Source: Roseomonas xinghualingensis (GTDB lineage Bacteria; Pseudomonadota; Alphaproteobacteria; Acetobacterales; Acetobacteraceae). Taken from it: DNA of 64,000 nt. This document shows positions 35,039 to 48,631 of the stretch, in pieces (position 1 is the first letter of the stretch; every line of letters starts with the position of its first letter). The stretch covers positions 62,001 to 126,000 of the forward strand of contig NZ_JAOXLP010000009.1 of NCBI RefSeq assembly GCF_025791835.1. The letters are read 5' to 3'. The notes beneath the pieces were generated by a model that was given only the letters and a program-made list of their open reading frames with translations, searched no databases and was not told the origin of the DNA. The translations under genes were made by a program, and so were the position numbers.

Positions 35039-35982
35039 CGGCTGCGCCCCTGCCCCGGGGTGGCCTGATTCGGGCGGCCGCCGGGGGTGGCTCCCTCCTC
35101 GCCGGAATTGGGCAGGATGAGGCCCTGCACGCGCTGCCCGGGGGCAGAGATGAGGCGGGAGATGCCGGTGCGGAGATTCACGATGGCTTCCTGGCCCTGC
35201 AGCTGGTTCGGGCCGCGGGTGATACGGACATTGCCGAGCACGCGGGCCATGCCGGTGACCGGGCTGTAGACGCCCCGGTCGCCACGGACGACCTCGGACT
35301 CGGTGCGGATCTCGACATTACCGAAGACCTCGACGCGGTCGAGCTTCGAGCCCTCACCGGGTACCGGCTGGCGGGATCCCTGGCGCGCGGCAGCCTGCTG
35401 CGCGGGAGGCGCGTTCTCGAGGAAATAGCCGACCAGCGTATCGGCCATGATCTGGCGGTTCTCGGAGGTATTCACCCGCGCGGCGCCGCGCGCCACCGCC
35501 ATGCGGCGCTGGGACCAGTATTCGAGGCTGTCGCGTGCCGTGATGGTGTCGGTAGGTGTGGTGAGCTTCAGGTCGCCGCCGGTGAGGACCATGACGGCCT
35601 GGTCCATGTCGTAGATGGCGCGATCGCCCTGGGCGCGGTCGGTCTGGGTGCTGATGCGGACATTGCCTTCCGCCTCCAGGCGCCATATCTCTCCGCCGGA
35701 CATAGGGCCGTCCTGGCCCTGCTGGGATTGTGAGGCCCCGCCCGCCTGGGCGCGGGGGCGGTAGCGGGCAATGAGGCGACTGGCATCGATCGTCACCCCG
35801 TCCCGTACGGCACGGGCATTGCCGCGGGCGACCACCACCTGCTCGTTCTGGCGCCATTCGATACCGTCCGTGGAGGTGACCTCCACGGGCCCGCCACCGG
35901 ACATGTCGATGGGCTGGGCCAGGGCGGGCACGGCCAGGGTGGCGAGGAGGGGTAGGGCGGCGAGGGGGAGGCGACGGATCAC
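35035..35982 (-). CDS. lptA: LPS transport periplasmic protein LptA
   Basis: A 315-residue protein with a signal peptide (MIRRLPLAALPLLATLAVPALA) and an OstA-type beta-jellyroll ('VVVARGNARAVRDGVTIDAS', 'ARVLGNVRITRGPNQLQG'). It is longer than E. coli LptA because of a Gln/Gly-rich insert near residue 80 and a Gly/Pro-rich tail. LptA bridges inner- and outer-membrane LPS machinery. GTG start overlaps the lptC stop. Confidence 0.9.
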
Positions 35983-36725
35983 TTTCCGCCCTCCAGCATC
36001 GCACGGGCATGGCCGGTGAAGACGACAACGGCGCCACGGTCACGCAGGCGGAATCCTTCGCCGGTCACAGTGCCGAAGCTGCCCTGGGCCGCGATGGGGC
36101 GGTCGCCCTCCGCGTTCCCGCCCTTCACGTCCACGCGTGCCTCCTGGGTCTCAATCAAGGTTCCGTCATCCTGCCAGATCGTCACGTCATCCCGCAGATC
36201 GAGGATGCTGGCATCGCGGTCGAAGCGGCCGGTGCGGCTCTCGACCAGTACCCAGCTTCCATTGCCCTGGGTGAGGTCGCCGCGCGGCTCCTCGAGATCC
36301 ACGACATTGGCGGTGCCTTGCTGCGAGGCGAGGGATGCCGTGACATTGAAGGGGCGGCCGGTCTCGTCCGTCCCCTGGTAACGGGGTTCGACCACCCGCA
36401 CCGCCTCTGGCGTGACGCGGCTGAGGCGGCGGAAGGAAAGGCGGGCGGACTCGCCGGCCTGCTCGAACTCGGGCCAGAGGACGATGGTGGCCAGCAGGCC
36501 GAGAGCGCCGAGGGGAAGCAGCACCTTGAGCAGCCGCACCATGACACGGCGGCGGCGAATGGAGCCACGGGTGTAGATGCGCCGGGCGCGGGACGGCACC
36601 AGGCGCTCGGCCCAGGTGACGGCCGCGTCCGTGGCGTCAGGCGCTGAAGGGGCTGATGAATTGCCATGGCCCTCAGGGCCGGCGTTCGGCACGGCTTCGG
36701 CGGGCGATGGGGCTCGGGTGGTCAC
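35979..36725 (-). CDS. lptC: LPS export protein LptC
   Basis: About 248 residues from GTG 36725. A long basic cytosolic N-terminus (RRIYTRGSIRRRR) precedes one membrane anchor (LLKVLLPLGALGLLATIVLWP). A periplasmic beta domain then carries 'FNVTASLASQQG' and 'GEGFRLRDRGAVVVF'. LptC passes LPS from LptBFG to LptA. The start is uncertain: GTG 36725 has its purine tract too close, and ATG about 75 codons downstream would leave only the anchor and domain. Family call from context and topology. Confidence 0.87.
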   Translation of the reverse strand: MTTRAPSPAEAVPNAGPEGHGNSSAPSAPDATDAAVTWAERLVPSRARRIYTRGSIRRRRVMVRLLKVLLPLGALGLLATIVLWPEFEQAGESARLSFRRLSRVTPEAVRVVEPRYQGTDETGRPFNVTASLASQQGTANVVDLEEPRGDLTQGNGSWVLVESRTGRFDRDASILDLRDDVTIWQDDGTLIETQEARVDVKGGNAEGDRPIAAQGSFGTVTGEGFRLRDRGAVVVFTGHARAMLEGGK

Positions 36726-36823
36726 CCCTTTTGTATGGGGCGGCAGGACCGAGTGGTCAACGCACCGCAACGCGGCATCTTATCAAGAATCGTGCCAGAA
36801 CAACGCTAAAACAACGCTCATTC

Positions 36824-37492
36824 TTAATGCGTGAAAATGTCGGGTTCATCATAACCTAGAAGATCCAGCGCGGCGCGGGTGGGCAGGAAGCGGAAGCATT
36901 CCTCGGCCAGTTCCAGCCGGCCTTCCCTGCGCAGCAGCCCCTCAAGCCGGGACCAGAGGGCGTGCAGGTGCAGCACGTCCGAGGCGGCATAGGCGAGCTG
37001 GTCAGGCGTCAGCTCGGCGGCACCCCAGTCGCTGCTCTGCTGCTGCTTGGAAATGTCCACGCCGAGCAATTCCCGGCAGAGATCCTTCAGCCCGTGGCGC
37101 TCGGTGAAGGTGCGGACGAGCTTGGAGGCAATCTTGGTGCAGCGGATGGGGGCGACGGCGATGCCAAGCTCCCGGCGGAGGATGGCCGCGTCGAATCGGG
37201 CGAAGTGGAAGAGCTTCACCGTGGAGGTATCGGTGAGCAGCGCCTTGAGGTTGGGGCAATCGGCATGGCCGCCGATGCGGGCCGGGCCGCCGAGATGGGG
37301 CGGGCGGATCTGGACGCAATGCGCCGTGCCGTCACCGGCCGAAAGCTGCACGAGGCAGAGGCGGTCGCGATGCGGGTTGAGGCCCATCGTCTCGGTATCG
37401 ACGGCGACCATCTGGCCGAGGGAAAGCCCGTCCGGCAGGTCATCGTGGTGGAGATGGATGGTGGTGTTCGGCATGAAGATGGTGGTTCCCAT
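36824..37492 (-). CDS. rnd: short ribonuclease D-like 3'-5' exonuclease
   Basis: About 222 residues, containing only the DEDDy exonuclease domain and no HRDC domains. Motifs are 'MVAVDTETMGLNPHRDRLCLVQL' (Exo I, in part), 'KLFHFARFDAAILRREL' (Exo II) and 'YAASDVLHLHALW' (Exo III). Such short RNase D proteins precede lptC in many alphaproteobacteria. ATG 37492 or 37474 could be the start. Confidence 0.88.
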   Translation of the reverse strand: MGTTIFMPNTTIHLHHDDLPDGLSLGQMVAVDTETMGLNPHRDRLCLVQLSAGDGTAHCVQIRPPHLGGPARIGGHADCPNLKALLTDTSTVKLFHFARFDAAILRRELGIAVAPIRCTKIASKLVRTFTERHGLKDLCRELLGVDISKQQQSSDWGAAELTPDQLAYAASDVLHLHALWSRLEGLLRREGRLELAEECFRFLPTRAALDLLGYDEPDIFTH

Positions 37493-37564
37493 GAGGGAGG
37501 GGCCCACCTCTCAGCTTGTCCCCGTGGGATCGGGGTGTCGGCCTCCGGCGAATTGGCCGGAGAA

Positions 37565-37651
37565 TGGTGCCCAGGAAAGGACTCGAACCTTCACAACCTT
37601 GCGGTCACAGGTACCTGAAACCTGCGCGTCTACCAATTCCGCCACCTGGGC
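37565..37651 (-). tRNA. tRNA-Leu (CAG anticodon)
   Basis: On the minus strand the gene begins gcccaggtggcggaattggt. Acceptor stem gcccagg pairs with cctgggc, and the 3' CCA is encoded. The anticodon loop ttcaggt gives CAG. A long variable arm (class II) and the T-arm ggttcgagtcc complete the structure. Confidence 0.96.
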
Positions 37652-37833
37652 AAGGGGGTCGGCGCCTTCGTTATCGCGTCGGCGTGGCGGGCTTCTATGA
37701 GGTGCCGGGGGCGCCGTCAAGGCGGCTTCCGGCGGAATTCTGCGAGATGGTTTTCGGCCCCCTCCCGGGGTTTGTTTGCGTGGGGTGGCGCGAAGCCTAG
37801 ATTCTCCAAAGGCAAGGAAGATGGAGGCGGATC

Positions 37834-38784
37834 ATGGCGCGTCATGTGGCGGTGGTGTTCGGCGGCAGCGGCTTCATCGGGGGCCATGTGGTGCAGCGCT
37901 TGGCCAGGCGGGACTTCGTGGTGCGGGTGGTGACGCGGGCGCCGGATTCGGCGAAGGCGCTGATGACCCAGGGCATGGTGGGGCAGATCGTGCCGATCGG
38001 TGCCGGGAAGATGGAGGATGCCGTCATCGCGCGCGCCGTGGAGGGCGCCGGGTTGGTGGTGAACCTGATCGGCATCCTGGCGGAGCGGAAGAAGGGGGAT
38101 TTCGCGCGGATTCACGGGGAGCTGCCAGGACGAATCGGGCAGGCGAGCGCGGTAGCCGGGGTGCGGCACCTGGTGCATGTCTCCGCCCTCGGGGCGGATC
38201 CGGAGTCCGAGAGCCTTTATGCGCGCAGCAAGGCGCAGGGGGAGGAATCGCTGCGTGCGGCCTTCCCGCGGGCGACCATCCTGCGGCCTTCCATCGTCTT
38301 TGGGCCGGAGGACTCCTTCTTCAACCGCTTCGCCGGCATGGCGCGAATGCTGCCGGTGCTGCCCCTGGTGGGCGGCGGCACGCGGTTCCAGCCCGTCTAT
38401 GTGGGCGATGTGGCCGATGCGGTGGTGGCCGTGCTGGACCGGCCCGAGATGGCCGGGCGGACCTATGAGCTGGCGGGGCCGCAGGCGGCCACTTTCCGCG
38501 AGCTGATGGAATACATGCTGGAGGTGATCGGACGGCGCCGGCGGATCGTGGAGCTGCCGGAAGGGCTGGCTCGTCTCCAGGCCAGCCTGACCTCCTGGAT
38601 GCCGAACCCGCCGCTGACCCAGGACCAGCTGATCCTGCTGAAGAGGGACAGCCTGCCCTCGCCAGGAACGCCTGGGCTGCGAGAGTTGGGGATCGAGCCC
38701 ACGGCCATGGAGGTGGTGGTGCCCACTTACCTTTCCCGATTCCGTGTAGGTGGGGGGCGTCAGACAAGTGTTGCCTGGGATTAG
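37834..38784 (+). CDS. NAD(P)-binding, complex I NDUFA9-like protein
   Basis: A 316-residue atypical short-chain dehydrogenase. The N-terminal dinucleotide site is GGSGFIGGHVVQRL, followed by 'VNLIGILAERKKGDFARIH', 'HVSALGADPESESLYARSKAQGE' (in part) and 'ILRPSIVFGPEDSFFNRFA'. This pattern marks the NDUFA9 subfamily found across alphaproteobacteria, related to the mitochondrial complex I accessory subunit. Direct participation in complex I in bacteria is not established. Confidence 0.88.
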   Translation: MARHVAVVFGGSGFIGGHVVQRLARRDFVVRVVTRAPDSAKALMTQGMVGQIVPIGAGKMEDAVIARAVEGAGLVVNLIGILAERKKGDFARIHGELPGRIGQASAVAGVRHLVHVSALGADPESESLYARSKAQGEESLRAAFPRATILRPSIVFGPEDSFFNRFAGMARMLPVLPLVGGGTRFQPVYVGDVADAVVAVLDRPEMAGRTYELAGPQAATFRELMEYMLEVIGRRRRIVELPEGLARLQASLTSWMPNPPLTQDQLILLKRDSLPSPGTPGLRELGIEPTAMEVVVPTYLSRFRVGGGRQTSVAWD

Positions 38785-38873
38785 GTCGCAAAACGGACCT
38801 ATATGGGCGTATTGATAACGGTTCTTGTGTTTGGCTGGGTGGTCGTTGCAGGAAAAACGTCAGATTTACTGAC
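38782..38873 (+). promoter_or_regulatory. AT-richer upstream region of gltDB with two inverted repeats
   Basis: Two inverted repeats occur: taggtc (38782-38787) / gaccta (38796-38801) with an 8-base spacer, and gtcag (38859-38863) / ctgac (38869-38873). Between them lies an unusually AT-rich strip (tattgataacggttcttgtg). It is the likely promoter/operator zone for glutamate synthase. Confidence 0.4.
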
Positions 38874-38979
38874 CTAACAGTCCTTTTTGAACTCGCAAGG
38901 CGTGGGGCGCCATGGCAAAACGCGCCTCCGCCGGGGTGATGCCTCCGGTACCGTTCCCGCCTTGCAAGGACCGCGCCTT

Positions 38980-40416
38980 ATGGCTGAGCGCATGCTGCAA
39001 TTCGTCCGTCTCTCTCAGCAGACGCCCGAGAAGCGTGACGCCACCATTCGCCGTGAGGATTTCGACGAGATTTACGCGCGCTTCGATCCGGCGCGCGCCT
39101 CGGAGCAGGCCAGCCGCTGCAGCCAGTGTGGCGTGCCCTTCTGCTCCGTCCATTGCCCGTTGCAGCAGAATATCCCGGACTGGCTGAAGCTGACTGCCGA
39201 GGGACGGCTGGAGGAGGCTTATGAGGTCAACTCCGCCACCAACACCTTCCCCGAGATCTGCGGCCGTGTTTGCCCGCAGGACCGCCTCTGCGAGGGCAAC
39301 TGTGTCATCGAGAAGGGCTTCGAGAGCGTCACGATCGGCGCGGTGGAGCGCTACATCAACGACACGGCCTGGGAGAAGGGCTGGGTGAAGCCACCTAAGC
39401 CGGTGCGCGAGCTGGAGCATTCGGTGGGCATCATCGGCTCCGGCCCGGCGGGGCTGGCGGCGGCGGAGCGGCTGCGCAGCATCGGCTGGCAGGTGCATGT
39501 CTATGACCGCTACGACCGCGCGGGCGGGTTGATGATCTACGGCATCCCCAACTTCAAGCTGGAGAAGGATGTCATTACCCGCCGCACGGCCCAGTTCGCC
39601 GAGGGTGGCATCCAGTTTCACATGAACTGCGAGATCGGGCGCGACGTGACGATCGCGGAGCTTCGCGAGAAGCATGACGCCGTGCTGATCACCACCGGCG
39701 TCTACAAGGCGCGGGACATCGAGGTGCCGGGTTCGCATCTGGATGGCGTGGTGCCGGCCATGTCCTTCCTCACCGCCTCCAACCGCAAGGGCCTGGGCGA
39801 CACGGTGCCAGAGTTCGAGAGTGGTGCCCTGAATGCCGCGGGCAAGCGCGTGGTGGTGATCGGCGGCGGCGACACGGCGATGGACTGCCTGCGCACCTCC
39901 ATCCGCCAGGGCGCGGCTTCGGTCACCTGCCTCTATCGCCGCGACAAGGCGAATATGCCGGGTTCCATGCGCGAGGTGCACAATGCCGAGGAGGAGGGTG
40001 TTCGCTTCTCCTGGCTCTCGGCGCCCGAGGGCTTCGAGGGCGAGGGTTCCGTCACCGGCGTGCGGGTGACGAAGATGCATCTCGGCCTGCCGGATGCTAC
40101 GGGGCGCCAGCAGGTGGAGCCGATTCCTGGCAGCAGCTTCGTGGAGCCTGCAGACCTGGTGATCAAGGCGCTGGGCTTCGATCCCGAGGACCTGCCGACG
40201 ATGTTCAACGAGCCGGCGCTGAAGGTTTCGCGCTGGGGCACGCTGGGCGTCGATCGCCGCAGCATGATGACGAGCCTGCCGGGCGTCTTCGCCGCGGGCG
40301 ACATCGTGCGTGGCGCATCCCTGGTGGTCTGGGCGATCCGTGACGGCCGCGATGTGGCCGAGCGCATCGCGGAATATGTGGCGGCGCGCGACTCCGTGCC
40401 CCAGGCGGCCGAGTGA
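38980..40416 (+). CDS. gltD: glutamate synthase small subunit
   Basis: A 478-residue FAD/NADPH subunit that feeds electrons to GltB. The N-terminal Fe-S cysteines are in 'ASRCSQCGVPFCSVHCP' and 'CGRVCPQDRLCEGNC'. The FAD site is 'VGIIGSGPAGLAAAERL' and the NADPH site is 'RVVVIGGGDTAMDCLRT'. The C-terminus carries 'GVFAAGDIVRGASLVVWAI'. ATG 38980 has aagga 9 bases upstream. gltB follows 14 bp after the stop. Confidence 0.95.
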   Translation: MAERMLQFVRLSQQTPEKRDATIRREDFDEIYARFDPARASEQASRCSQCGVPFCSVHCPLQQNIPDWLKLTAEGRLEEAYEVNSATNTFPEICGRVCPQDRLCEGNCVIEKGFESVTIGAVERYINDTAWEKGWVKPPKPVRELEHSVGIIGSGPAGLAAAERLRSIGWQVHVYDRYDRAGGLMIYGIPNFKLEKDVITRRTAQFAEGGIQFHMNCEIGRDVTIAELREKHDAVLITTGVYKARDIEVPGSHLDGVVPAMSFLTASNRKGLGDTVPEFESGALNAAGKRVVVIGGGDTAMDCLRTSIRQGAASVTCLYRRDKANMPGSMREVHNAEEEGVRFSWLSAPEGFEGEGSVTGVRVTKMHLGLPDATGRQQVEPIPGSSFVEPADLVIKALGFDPEDLPTMFNEPALKVSRWGTLGVDRRSMMTSLPGVFAAGDIVRGASLVVWAIRDGRDVAERIAEYVAARDSVPQAAE

Positions 40417-40430
40417 GCGGAGGAAGGATG

Positions 40431-44948
<4,518 letters not shown>

Positions 44949-44954
44949 ATGCCC

Positions 44955-44978
44955 GGGCCGGCGGGAAACCGCCGGCCC
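44955..44978 (+). terminator. strong GC hairpin after gltB
   Basis: A 10-bp perfect stem gggccggcgg / ccgccggccc closed by a GNRA-type gaaa tetraloop, 6 bases after the stop. There is no T-run. Confidence 0.65.
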
Positions 44979-45096
44979 GATCCAGATGCGGCTGGCTTCT
45001 GCGTGATCTTCCTGTCACCTCACCATAAAAGTAGCTGCAACAAGACTTTGGCGTGCGTTCTTCGCGGGGGGTCTATCTTGCGGGAGCCGTTGCCGG

Positions 45097-45783
45097 GTGG
45101 CAAACACCCGCGCCGTGCGCATCCTCCATCACCTCCCGCTCTCCCCCGCATGCCGCAAGGTTCGCCTCGCGCTGCATGAGAAGCGCATTCCTTTCGAGCT
45201 CCATGCGGAGCGTATCTGGGAGCGCCGGGAGGAGTTCCTGGCGATGAACCCCGCCTGCACCGTGCCGGTGCTGGAGGAGGAGAACGGCCTCGTCGTCGCG
45301 GACAGCTACGCGATCTGCGAGTATCTGGACGAAGCCTATCCGGACATGCCGCTGATCGGCCGAACCCATGCGGAGCGGGCCGAGGTGCGGCGGTTGGTCG
45401 CCTGGTTCGACGACAAGTTCGAGCGCGAGGTGACGCGGAACCTTTATTACGAGAAGCAGCTGAAGCGCATGCTCGGCCGCGGAAACCCGGATGCGGGGGC
45501 CTTGCGTGCCGGTTACGCCAATATCAAGCCGCATCTCGAATATGTCGGCTGGCTGGCGGAGACGCGGGCCTGGCTGGCGGGGAACCAGATCTCGCTCGCC
45601 GATCTGGCGGCGGCAGCGCATTTTTCCTGCCTCGACTATATCGGCGACATCGACTGGTCGCTGAACGACGCGGTGAAGGACTGGTATGCGCGGGTGAAGT
45701 CGCGGCCGGCCTTCCGCTCCATCCTGGCGGACCGTGTCAGCGGGCTGACGCCGCCGGAGCATTACGCGGATCTGGATTTCTGA
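45097..45783 (+). CDS. glutathione S-transferase family protein
   Basis: A 228-residue protein. The N-terminal thioredoxin fold reads 'ILHHLPLSPACRKVRLALHE', with the cis-Pro motif 'CTVPVLEEENG' and the GSH-binding 'ADSYAICEYLDE'. The helical C-terminal domain contains 'LAGNQISLADLAAAAHFSCLDYIGD'-type sequence around the N-capping Asp. GTG start at 45097. The substrate is unknown; this GST type is found next to core genes in many alphaproteobacteria. Confidence 0.85.
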   Translation: MANTRAVRILHHLPLSPACRKVRLALHEKRIPFELHAERIWERREEFLAMNPACTVPVLEEENGLVVADSYAICEYLDEAYPDMPLIGRTHAERAEVRRLVAWFDDKFEREVTRNLYYEKQLKRMLGRGNPDAGALRAGYANIKPHLEYVGWLAETRAWLAGNQISLADLAAAAHFSCLDYIGDIDWSLNDAVKDWYARVKSRPAFRSILADRVSGLTPPEHYADLDF

Positions 45784-45883
45784 ACGCCGGGGAAGGGGGC
45801 TCTTGCCTCCTTGCCTCTGCCGGCCGCACGGAAGGCGGCATTCCCGCGTGAGCGGCGCCGCCTCTCTGGTGCATGAGGCTTCG

Positions 45884-46732
45884 TCAGCGGCGCGCTGGCC
45901 CCGCGGCGCTCAGGGCCAGGTTCTGTTCGGCCAGATCGGCGGCGGCGCTGTCGGGGCTGGTGGCGACGACGCTTTCCCAGTCCGCACGGGCGCCGGCGGC
46001 GTCGCCCTGTAGCTGGCGGAGGATACCGCGCTCCAGCAGCGCTTCGGGGCTCCCGGGCTCGATGGCCAGGGCACGCTCGATGTCCCGCAGGGCTTCCTGC
46101 GTGCGGTCGAGATGGCGGAGGGTCGCGGCGCGGAAAACCCAGGCCTCGGCGCGCTGGGCGTCCTGCGCCAGGGCCTGGTCGAGATCGGGCAGGGAATCCG
46201 GGAAGCGGCCAAGCATGCCGGCCGCGATGGCGCGGTCCACCAGCAGCTCCGGGTCCGTCGGCGCCAAGGCCAGGGCCAGGGTGAAGGCGCCATGGGCACG
46301 CAGCGCCTGTCTGGCCACCATCCAGGCTTGGCCGGCCTGGCCGAAGATGGCGGCGCGGGCGGAGGGGCCGGCGGCGGCGCGGCCTGCCAGTGATTCCAGC
46401 CGGCTCGCCGCCCGCTCCGGCTCACCCAGGGCCAGCAGGGCGAGGGCGGAGCAGTGGCGCGCGCCATCGGCGCCGCCGCGGGCTTCCCAGGCTTCGGCAT
46501 AGGTGAGGGCGCCCTGGGCGTCATCGCGCAGCTTGCCAAGGCACCCCTCGTATTCGGGGCTGTCCGCCACGCGGGGGGGCTCGGGCGGAAGGGGAAGGAC
46601 CTCCTCGGACGCCTCCGGCACCGGCACTGGCAGGGGCGCATCGGGGGTGGTCCACCACCAGGCGCCACCGAGCGCCACGGCCAGCGCGACGACGATGGCG
46701 CCGGGCAGGACGTTGCGGGGGGCGATTCGCAT
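45884..46732 (-). CDS. membrane-anchored TPR-repeat protein
   Basis: A 282-residue protein. An N-terminal membrane anchor (VLPGAIVVALAVALGGAWWW) and a Pro-rich linker precede about four TPR units, clearest in 'AWVFRAATLRHLDRTQEALRDIERALAIEPGSPEALLERG' (shown as the typical TPR spacing of A/L/G/Y/A positions). TPR domains mediate protein contacts; the partner is unknown. ATG 46732 is used, since the codon at 46741 is TTG. Confidence 0.75.
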   Translation of the reverse strand: MRIAPRNVLPGAIVVALAVALGGAWWWTTPDAPLPVPVPEASEEVLPLPPEPPRVADSPEYEGCLGKLRDDAQGALTYAEAWEARGGADGARHCSALALLALGEPERAASRLESLAGRAAAGPSARAAIFGQAGQAWMVARQALRAHGAFTLALALAPTDPELLVDRAIAAGMLGRFPDSLPDLDQALAQDAQRAEAWVFRAATLRHLDRTQEALRDIERALAIEPGSPEALLERGILRQLQGDAAGARADWESVVATSPDSAAADLAEQNLALSAAGPARR

Positions 46733-46778
46733 CGGCGGCAATCTAGCGAGGTGCGGGCGGAGCCGCCATGGATGCGGG

Positions 46779-47630
46779 ATGGACCCTCATCTGCTTGTCA
46801 TCGGCCTGGGCTTCAGCGGCGGCGCCATCGCGCGGGAGGCGGCGGCACGCGGATGGCGCGTGACGACCACGGCACGAGACCCGCGCCAGGTGGCGGCACC
46901 TCCTGGGGTGGAGGTGGAGGATTTCGCCCATGCGGGGACGGTGCTGCGGGAGGTGACGCATCTCGTCGTCACGGCGCCGCCGGGGGAGGCGGGGGATCCC
47001 CTGCTGGCGGCGCATGGCGGGGCCTTGCGCGCGGGGCCGCTGCGCTGGGTGGGGTATCCTTCGACAACAGGCGTTTACGGGGACCGGGGCGGCGGCTGGG
47101 TGGATGAGCAGACGGAGCCCGCCCCGGCGCAGCCGCGCTCCATCCGCCGGCGGGAGGCGGAGCGGCAATGGGAGGCGCTGGCCGGGAGCATGGCGGTGGA
47201 TCTGTTCCGCTGCGCCGGAATTTATGGGCCCGGGCGCAGCGCGCTGGATGATCTGCGGGCGGGACGGGCGCGGCGGGTGGTGAAGCCAGGCCATGCCTTC
47301 GGGCGGATCCATCGGGATGACATCGCCCTGGCTGTGATGGCGGCGGCGGAGGCCGCAGCGCGGCCGGGCCTGCAGGTGCTGCATCTGGCGGATGACGAGC
47401 CGGCGGAGAGTGCCGTGGTGGTGGAGGGCGCGGCGCGGATGCTGGGGATGGAGCCGCCGCCGGAACTGCCCTTCGAGGTGGCGCGGACGGGAATGTCGGC
47501 GATGGCTCTGTCCTTCTGGGGGGAGAACCGGCGCATCGCCAATGCACGGACCAAGGCGGCGCTGGGGATCGCGTGGCGATATCCAAGCTGGCGCGAGGGG
47601 CTGGCGGCCATCCTGGCGGAGGGCGGCTGA
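46779..47630 (+). CDS. NAD-dependent epimerase/dehydratase-like (YeeZ-type SDR)
   Basis: A 283-residue extended SDR-like protein. 'LLVIGLGFSGGAIAREAAARG' is the dinucleotide site. 'LRWVGYPSTTGVYGDRGGGWVDE' places the SDR serine, and 'VDLFRCAGIYGPGRSALDDL' follows. The usual Tyr-x-x-x-Lys pair is replaced by 'RRREAERQWEAL', as in YeeZ-like proteins, so the reaction is uncertain. It starts 47 bases from the divergent TPR gene. Confidence 0.8.
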   Translation: MDPHLLVIGLGFSGGAIAREAAARGWRVTTTARDPRQVAAPPGVEVEDFAHAGTVLREVTHLVVTAPPGEAGDPLLAAHGGALRAGPLRWVGYPSTTGVYGDRGGGWVDEQTEPAPAQPRSIRRREAERQWEALAGSMAVDLFRCAGIYGPGRSALDDLRAGRARRVVKPGHAFGRIHRDDIALAVMAAAEAAARPGLQVLHLADDEPAESAVVVEGAARMLGMEPPPELPFEVARTGMSAMALSFWGENRRIANARTKAALGIAWRYPSWREGLAAILAEGG

Positions 47631-47698
47631 GCGGCGCCGAAACCTGGGATGGCGGGCGAACGTTGGCCGTCCATCCCTTCGCCAGGAATAACCACGCC

Positions 47699-48577
47699 AT
47701 GCGCCTCGACGGTCCGGAAAGCCACAATGTCGAGGACCGCCGCGGTCGGGGCGGGTTCGGCGGCTTCGGCGGGCGACGCGGCGGCGGGATCGCCGTGGGC
47801 GGGGTCGGGGGCGTCGTGCTGCTGGTTGTGGCGCTGCTCCTCGGGGTTGATCCTTCGGTGCTGCTGAATGGTGGGGATATGGCGCCGCAGCCAGCACCGC
47901 AGGAGCGCCGCTTCGACCAGGGGCAGGGCCAGGCGCGCGCGCCACAGGGGGATGATGCCGGGCGGCGCTTCATCGCCCAGGTGCTGGGCGAGACGGAGCA
48001 GGTATGGAACCAGCAGTTCCGGCAGCTTGGGCAGCGCTATGAGGAGCCGGTGCTGGTGCTGTTCTCAGGTGCCACGCATTCGGGCTGCGGTGCGGCCCAG
48101 GCGCAGACCGGCCCCTTCTATTGCCCGAACGACCAGCGGGTTTACATCGACCTGGAGTTCATGGCGCAGCTGCAGCGGCAGCTTGGGGCCACGGGGGATT
48201 TCGCGGCGGCCTATATCGTGGCGCATGAGGTCGGCCACCATGTGCAGAACCTGCTGGGCGTGCTGCCCCGGGTGCAGCAACTGCAGGCACGGGCCTCGGG
48301 CACGGAGAGCAACGAGATGCAGGTGCGGGTGGAGCTGCAGGCGGATTGCCTGGCCGGCATGTGGGCGAACCAGGCGCATCGGGCCCGCAACATCCTGGAG
48401 CAGGGCGATATCGAGGAGGGGCTGAACGCCGCTGCCGCGGTGGGTGACGACCGGGTCACGGGCGGGCGCGTCCGGCCGGAGAGCTTCACCCATGGCAGCG
48501 CCCAGCAGCGCGCCCACTGGTTCCGGCGCGGGCTGGAGAGGGGCGATATCAGGGTCTGCGATACGTTCCAGGGGTAG
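47699..48577 (+). CDS. YpfJ-family neutral zinc metallopeptidase-like protein
   Basis: A 292-residue protein. A Gly-rich N-terminus (GGFGGFGGRRGGG) precedes one membrane helix (GGVGGVVLLVVALLLGVD). The conserved domain carries 'LVLFSGATHSGCGAAQAQTGPFYCPNDQRVYID' (in part), the zinc site HEVGHH (His176, Glu177, His180), and the third ligand region 'ELQADCLAGMWAN'. The family (UPF0042-like name aside, Pfam zinc_peptidase) has unknown substrates. Confidence 0.9.
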   Translation: MRLDGPESHNVEDRRGRGGFGGFGGRRGGGIAVGGVGGVVLLVVALLLGVDPSVLLNGGDMAPQPAPQERRFDQGQGQARAPQGDDAGRRFIAQVLGETEQVWNQQFRQLGQRYEEPVLVLFSGATHSGCGAAQAQTGPFYCPNDQRVYIDLEFMAQLQRQLGATGDFAAAYIVAHEVGHHVQNLLGVLPRVQQLQARASGTESNEMQVRVELQADCLAGMWANQAHRARNILEQGDIEEGLNAAAAVGDDRVTGGRVRPESFTHGSAQQRAHWFRRGLERGDIRVCDTFQG

Positions 48578-48631
48578 ATCGGTCCGGGGCGGCTCTGGTC
48601 AGGGCTGGGATTCGCGGGGTTTATTGGCGCC

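Noticed and set aside
37516..37800. Plus-strand ORF across the tRNA-Leu gene
   Set aside because: It overlaps a well-formed tRNA and the 3' part has no coding character.
38835..38852. Sigma-54-like promoter (TGGgtggtcgTTGCA) before gltD
   Set aside because: The spacing between the GG and GC elements is one base short of the strict sigma-54 rule.
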